Assembly: GCA_900547195.1 (NCBI GenBank)
Contig: URFQ01000030.1
Span: 1 to 26,931 of the forward strand
Direction: 5' to 3'
DNA: 26,931 nt
From: an uncultured Butyricicoccus sp.
GTDB taxonomy: Bacteria > Bacillota > Clostridia > Oscillospirales > Butyricicoccaceae
Both the position numbers and the translations under genes were made by a program. This document shows, piece after piece, positions 24,094-26,931 of this stretch. Each line of letters starts with the position of its first letter. Position 1 is the stretch's first letter. The notes beneath the pieces were generated by a model. It ran no database searches. It saw nothing but the letters and a program-made list of their open reading frames with translations, and was not told the origin of the DNA.

Positions 24094-24110
24094 TTTGACT
24101 TTCTTTGACT
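24094..24110 (-). promoter_or_regulatory. CtsR operator 1
   Basis: On the minus strand AGTCAAAGAAAGTCAAA: two AGTCAAA heptads 3 bases apart, matching the CtsR consensus RGTCAAANANRGTCAAA. It lies just downstream of the -10, covering the likely transcription start. Confidence 0.9.
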
Positions 24111-24122
24111 TTCTATGTTTCT

Positions 24123-24150
24123 ATTATATACCTGCGCAAGAAAAATGCAA
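24123..24150 (-). promoter_or_regulatory. Promoter of the ctsR operon
   Basis: On the minus strand TTGCAT (24145-24150), 16-base spacer, TATAAT (24123-24128), placed between the two CtsR operators. Confidence 0.7.
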
Positions 24151-24158
24151 GAAAAATT

Positions 24159-24175
24159 TTTGACCTTTTCTGACC
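24159..24175 (-). promoter_or_regulatory. CtsR operator 2
   Basis: On the minus strand GGTCAGAAAAGGTCAAA: heptads GGTCAGA and GGTCAAA, 3 bases apart, one mismatch to the consensus. It lies just upstream of the -35. A further single half-site (AGGTCAGG) lies near 24269-24276. The stretch 24176-24326 is otherwise AT-rich with no gene. Confidence 0.7.
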
Positions 24176-24326
24176 TTATTCCCTAATTGTATGCAGGAAA
24201 TAGCGCAATATCTTCTTATTACTCTCTTAATCTCGTTATTTCATTGTTTTTCATAGTTTTTTTATTGTCCTGACCTTATTATACACATTTTCCTGCCGCC
24301 TTAGTCCCCCTGCCTGTGTTATCCAA

Positions 24327-24357
24327 AACTAACATATAGTTGCGAGAGGCTAACATA
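24327..24357 (+). promoter_or_regulatory. Candidate regulator-binding repeats before the ferredoxin promoter
   Basis: CTAACATA occurs at 24329-24336 and 24350-24357, 21 bases apart (two helical turns), ending 11 bases before the -35. The first copy also lies in an inverted repeat AACTA-ACATA-TAGTT (24327-24341). The regulator is unknown. Confidence 0.45.
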
Positions 24358-24368
24358 GGCAAAATCCC

Positions 24369-24396
24369 TTGTTTTTTCGAAAACATGTGTTACAAT
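24369..24396 (+). promoter_or_regulatory. Promoter of the ferredoxin gene
   Basis: TTGTTT (24369-24374), 16-base spacer, TACAAT (24391-24396), with TGT before the -10. Confidence 0.65.
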
Positions 24397-24429
24397 GAGA
24401 TTGTAATTTCAATAGGAGGTGCTTTTCCA

Positions 24430-24600
24430 ATGGCATATGTTATTTCTGGTGCATGCATCAGCTGCGGCGCTTGCGCTGGCGAGTGCCCGGTAGGTGCAAT
24501 CGCTGAGGGCGACGGCAAGTACGAGATCAATGCGGACGCTTGCGTTGACTGCGGTACCTGTGCTGGCGGCTGCCCGGTAGGCGCTATTTCTCAGGGCTAA
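24430..24600 (+). CDS. 2[4Fe-4S] ferredoxin
   Basis: A 56-residue clostridial-type ferredoxin, a soluble low-potential electron carrier. There are two CxxCxxCxxxCP motifs: Cys9, 12, 15, 19 and Cys38, 41, 44, 48, the two halves being internally repeated (ACISCGACAGECPVGAI and ACVDCGTCAGGCPVGAI). AGGAGG lies 11 bases before ATG 24430; the longer open frame from 24340 starts upstream of the promoter and is not used. A terminator follows at once, so it is a single-gene, probably highly expressed unit. Confidence 0.96.
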   Translation: MAYVISGACISCGACAGECPVGAIAEGDGKYEINADACVDCGTCAGGCPVGAISQG

Positions 24601-24630
24601 TTCCTGAACACCTTACACAGATTTGAGATA

Positions 24631-24666
24631 AAAGCCTGACTCCCCGCGGGAGACGGGCTTTTTTCT
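24631..24666 (+). terminator. Terminator of the ferredoxin gene
   Basis: A stem of AAGCC/GGCTT with inner CTCCC/GGGAG, followed by TTTTTTC. Confidence 0.85.
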
Positions 24667-24717
24667 TTTTCCCCAATTCTTTGCCCGGATTTTACAACAT
24701 TTTTTATGATTTGCCTC

Positions 24718-24746
24718 TTGCTTCTCGCGCACAGCAGGACTATAAT
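24718..24746 (+). promoter_or_regulatory. Promoter of the antiporter gene
   Basis: TTGCTT (24718-24723), 17-base spacer, perfect TATAAT (24741-24746), 49 bases before the ATG. Confidence 0.7.
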
Positions 24747-24795
24747 GGATACACTTTGCGTCCAGAATTCTTTACAATGAAACAGGAGATTTTTT

Positions 24796-26001
24796 ATGAC
24801 TTCTTATGCATTCCTGCTCGCGATTGCGATCATCCTTCTGTCTACCAAGCTATTTGGGCTGCTGTCACAGCGTGTGCACATGCCCGCGGTTGTCGGCGCG
24901 CTGGTAGCCGGTATCCTGCTCGGGCCTTCGTGCTTTGGCTTTATCGAGGAAACGGATTTCCTCCTCAAGACCTCAGAAATCGGCGTCATTTTTCTGATGT
25001 TTCTCGCCGGCCTGGACACCGATCTGGACGAGCTGAAAAAGACCGGCTTTGCGTCCTTTATCATCGCGGTCATTGGCGTGCTGGTTCCGCTCGGGGGCGG
25101 GTATTTATGCTATCATTTCTTTTATAATGCCCCGGGCGACCCGCTGAATATGCTCAAGGCGCTGTTTATTGGCGTGGTGCTGACGGCGACCTCGGTTTCG
25201 ATTACGGTGGAAACCCTGCGCGAAATGGGCCGCCTGCGCGGCAAGGTGGGCACCGCAATCCTGGGTGCGGCGGTCATCGACGACATCCTGGGCATCATTA
25301 TCCTGACGGTCATCACCGGCTTTACCGACCCGGACAGCCGCCCGGCCGAGGTTTTCATCCGCATTGCGCTGTTCTTTGTGTTTATTGCTCTGGTGGGGTT
25401 TGTCATGTATAAGGTGTTCCAGCGAATGGATACCGTGTGGGGCAACAAGCGCCGCATCGCCATTGCCACCGTTTCGTTCTGCTTTATTCTGTCTTATGTG
25501 GCGGAAGCATTTTTCGGCATCGCGGATATTACCGGGGCATATTTTGCGGGCATTATCTTGTGCAACATTTGGAACCTGCGCGAATATCTGGCGAAGAAAA
25601 TTAACGTGGTTTCGTATATGTTTTTTTCACCGGTCTTCTTTGCCTCCATCGGCATCAAGACCGAACTTTCCGGCTTTACCACACAGTTGCTGGCGTTCTC
25701 AGTAGTTGTCCTGATTATCGCCGTGCTGAGCAAGATCATTGGTTGCGGCATTGGCGCACGCATGTGCGGCTTTAACAACCATGATGCATTCATCATTGGC
25801 CTGGGAATGGTATCGCGCGGCGAGGTTGCCCTGATTGTCGCCCAGAAAGGCGCGCAGGCAGGTTTGATCGACAGCGCATTGTTCCCGCCTATTGTCCTGA
25901 TGGTCATCGTCACCACGCTGATCACGCCCATCCTGCTCAAGATTTTCATGGATCCAGGACACGATGATTTCAAATCCCCCGAAATTCAGGTTCCAAACTA
26001 A
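24796..26001 (+). CDS. CPA2 family cation:proton antiporter
   Basis: A 401-residue membrane protein with about 12-13 helices, of the Na+/H+ exchanger fold (NapA/GerN/KefB-like). Features: MPAVVGALVAGILLGPS (29-45) typical of helix 2, FLMFLAGLDTDLDEL (67-81), ATSVSIT in the discontinuous helix (131-137) and the ion-binding pair Asp162-Asp163 in AAVIDDILGI. It ends soon after the membrane domain (FMDPGHDD...), lacking the RCK or nucleotide-binding domain of KefB. CAGGAGA precedes the ATG. It probably handles Na+ or K+ and pH balance. It has its own promoter and terminator. Confidence 0.92.
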   Translation: MTSYAFLLAIAIILLSTKLFGLLSQRVHMPAVVGALVAGILLGPSCFGFIEETDFLLKTSEIGVIFLMFLAGLDTDLDELKKTGFASFIIAVIGVLVPLGGGYLCYHFFYNAPGDPLNMLKALFIGVVLTATSVSITVETLREMGRLRGKVGTAILGAAVIDDILGIIILTVITGFTDPDSRPAEVFIRIALFFVFIALVGFVMYKVFQRMDTVWGNKRRIAIATVSFCFILSYVAEAFFGIADITGAYFAGIILCNIWNLREYLAKKINVVSYMFFSPVFFASIGIKTELSGFTTQLLAFSVVVLIIAVLSKIIGCGIGARMCGFNNHDAFIIGLGMVSRGEVALIVAQKGAQAGLIDSALFPPIVLMVIVTTLITPILLKIFMDPGHDDFKSPEIQVPN

Positions 26002-26005
26002 AAAA

Positions 26006-26046
26006 GCGAGCTGCTGCGCCGCGCACGCCGCGCAGCAGTTCTTTTC
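26006..26046 (+). terminator. Terminator of the antiporter gene
   Basis: CTGCTGCGC pairs with GCGCAGCAG (10-base loop), followed by TTCTTTTCCCTTTT. Confidence 0.85.
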
Positions 26047-26084
26047 CCTTTTGCAAAAAAAACTGAAAAAATGCAAAATAACTG

Positions 26085-26113
26085 TTGACAATGCAAGGGC
26101 TTTCTGGTAGGAT
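26085..26113 (+). promoter_or_regulatory. Promoter of the tRNA cluster
   Basis: Perfect TTGACA (26085-26090), 17-base spacer, TAGGAT (26108-26113), 22 bases before tRNA-Gly. Confidence 0.75.
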
Positions 26114-26134
26114 ATATAGGTGTCAGGCAAACCC

Positions 26135-26208
26135 GCGGGTGTAGTTCAATGGTAGAATGTCAGCCTTCCAAGCTGAACACGTGGGTTCGATTCCCATCAC
26201 CCGCTCCA
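26135..26208 (+). tRNA. tRNA-Gly (TCC)
   Basis: Acceptor GCGGGTG/CACCCGC, anticodon stem TCAGC/GCTGA with loop CTTCCAA giving anticodon TCC, T-loop GTTCGATTC, encoded CCA. Confidence 0.97.
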
Positions 26209-26303
26209 CTTACTTTTCCACAAAAAGAAAAGCTAAGCAAATGAAAAGCGGATATGGTCCCGCCGCTTTCTGGCGGCGATTGGATCGGACAGGGATTTCC
26301 CAT

Positions 26304-26380
26304 GCGCCAGTAGCTCAGCTGGATAGAGCAACTGCCTTCTAAGCAGTAGGCCGGGGGTTCGAGTCCCTCCTGGCGCGCCA
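26304..26380 (+). tRNA. tRNA-Arg (TCT)
   Basis: Acceptor GCGCCAG/CTGGCGC, loop CTTCTAA giving anticodon TCT, T-arm GGGGGTTCGAGTCCC, encoded CCA. The 95 bases before it hold only a small stem CGCCGC/GCGGCG. Confidence 0.97.
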
Positions 26381-26436
26381 TTTCATCAGTCTTTCCTGCA
26401 AAAAGGCGACCGTGGGAATTGATACGAACTTGATAT

Positions 26437-26514
26437 GGTGGGTATAGCTCAGTTGGTTAGAGCGTCAGATTGTGGCTCTGAAGGCCGTGGGTTCGAATCC
26501 CATTACTCACCCCA
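26437..26514 (+). tRNA. tRNA-His (GTG)
   Basis: Extra 5' G (G-1) opposite C73, as required for tRNA-His; acceptor GTGGGTA/TACTCAC with one G-U pair; anticodon loop TTGTGGC giving GTG; encoded CCA. Confidence 0.97.
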
Positions 26515-26522
26515 TTTATTCC

Positions 26523-26550
26523 ATAACGCGCTGCAAAAGCAGCGCGTTAT
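26523..26550 (+). repeat. Perfect 12-bp inverted repeat between tRNA genes
   Basis: ATAACGCGCTGC, loop AAAA, GCAGCGCGTTAT. No T-run follows, so it is more likely a processing or stability stem in a tRNA precursor than a terminator. Confidence 0.75.
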
Positions 26551-26568
26551 GTCTAACTAAATCGATAC

Positions 26569-26643
26569 TGGGGCGTAGCCAAGTGGTAAGGCAGAGGACT
26601 TTGACTCCTCCATCCGCTGGTTCGAGTCCAGCCGTCCCAGCCA
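26569..26643 (+). tRNA. tRNA-Gln (TTG)
   Basis: Acceptor TGGGGCG/CGTCCCA, anticodon stem GAGGA/TCCTC with loop CTTTGAC giving TTG, encoded CCA. Confidence 0.97.
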
Positions 26644-26716
26644 TTACCCTATTGGCGTGGTATCAAAGCCATTTTCCGTCACAATAAAAATTTTTTCGAA
26701 AATATGAAAAAATATA

Positions 26717-26745
26717 GTGACAAACCGCTTGCTATCTGCTATACT
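26717..26745 (+). promoter_or_regulatory. Second tRNA promoter
   Basis: GTGACA (26717-26722), 17-base spacer, TATACT (26740-26745), 54 bases before tRNA-Lys, so the tRNAs form at least two transcription units. Confidence 0.7.
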
Positions 26746-26798
26746 ATTAAAGGTTCGGTAAGCGTGCGATACACCGCATCTCAAGGGGTTACCGTTTC

Positions 26799-26874
26799 GG
26801 TCCATTAGCTCAGCTGGCAGAGCATCTGCCTTTTAAGCAGAGGGTCCGGGGTTCGAGCCCCCGATGGGCCACCA
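26799..26874 (+). tRNA. tRNA-Lys (TTT)
   Basis: Acceptor GGTCCAT/ATGGGCC, loop CTTTTAA giving TTT, encoded CCA. Confidence 0.97.
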
Positions 26875-26877
26875 TTT

Positions 26878-26931
26878 GGAAGTTTAGCTCAGCTGGGAGA
26901 GCATCTGCCTTACAAGCAGAGGGTCACAGGT
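26878..26931 (+). tRNA. tRNA-Val (TAC), cut by the window end
   Basis: Starts GGAAGTT-TA-GCTC; anticodon stem TCTGC/GCAGA with loop CTTACAA giving TAC. The T-arm and 3' acceptor lie outside the window. Confidence 0.9.

Noticed and set aside
1..26931. CRISPR arrays, rRNA genes and known riboswitches
   Set aside because: No regularly spaced repeats, no rRNA sequence and no riboswitch core were seen; the hairpin clusters do not fit a known class.

Overview
The window looks like chromosomal DNA from a spore-forming, anaerobic, moderately GC-rich member of the Clostridia (Firmicutes), probably near the Oscillospirales/Ruminococcaceae. The grounds are strong GGAGG ribosome binding sites, a ctsR-mcsA-mcsB-clpC operon with CtsR boxes, a 2[4Fe-4S] ferredoxin, pyruvate phosphate dikinase, YesM/YesN-type two-component genes and a remnant of the forespore regulator gene spoVT. 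The order or family placement is inference; no rRNA gene is present.

Layout. Positions 1-2630 are a graveyard of mobile-element debris. It holds a 26-residue hydrophobic peptide resembling the holin-like type I toxins, a cluster of GC-rich hairpins, a phage-structural-like ORF, a frameshifted membrane/zinc-ribbon gene and the middle of a tyrosine integrase. Positions 2611-4380 carry a small four-cysteine protein overlapping a DacA-type D-Ala-D-Ala carboxypeptidase. Positions 4384-6326 carry, on the minus strand, a TauE/SafE exporter, a GNAT acetyltransferase, a spoVT gene cut after 33 codons that runs in frame into the GNAT reading frame, and a shred of an Xre regulator.

Positions 6346-14963 are one long minus-strand sugar-uptake locus. 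Its upstream half is response regulator (YesN type), histidine kinase with almost no extracytoplasmic part, a double-domain sugar ABC ATPase whose nucleotide sites look destroyed, and an RbsC-like permease; the coding ends overlap or nearly touch. After a 119-bp gap with its own promoter comes a normal RbsA-RbsC-RbsB set. I infer that the degenerate ATPase/permease pair is a sensory module coupling sugar recognition to the kinase, and that the response regulator drives the second promoter. This is the best candidate for a little-described system here.

Positions 15140-17901 are ppdK. Positions 17940-19410 are a conspicuously AT-rich insert: a secreted protein of unknown function, a small ORF that resembles part of a secreted protein, and a 33-residue membrane peptide. 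A 16-bp direct repeat (15/16 identical) flanks the secreted-protein gene. Positions 19454-24175 are the clpC, mcsB, mcsA, ctsR stress operon (minus strand) with two CtsR-type operators around its promoter. The plus strand then has a ferredoxin gene with repeated motifs ahead of its promoter, a CPA2 cation/proton antiporter and a tRNA cluster (Gly-TCC, Arg-TCT, His-GTG, Gln-TTG, Lys-TTT and a Val-TAC cut by the window end).
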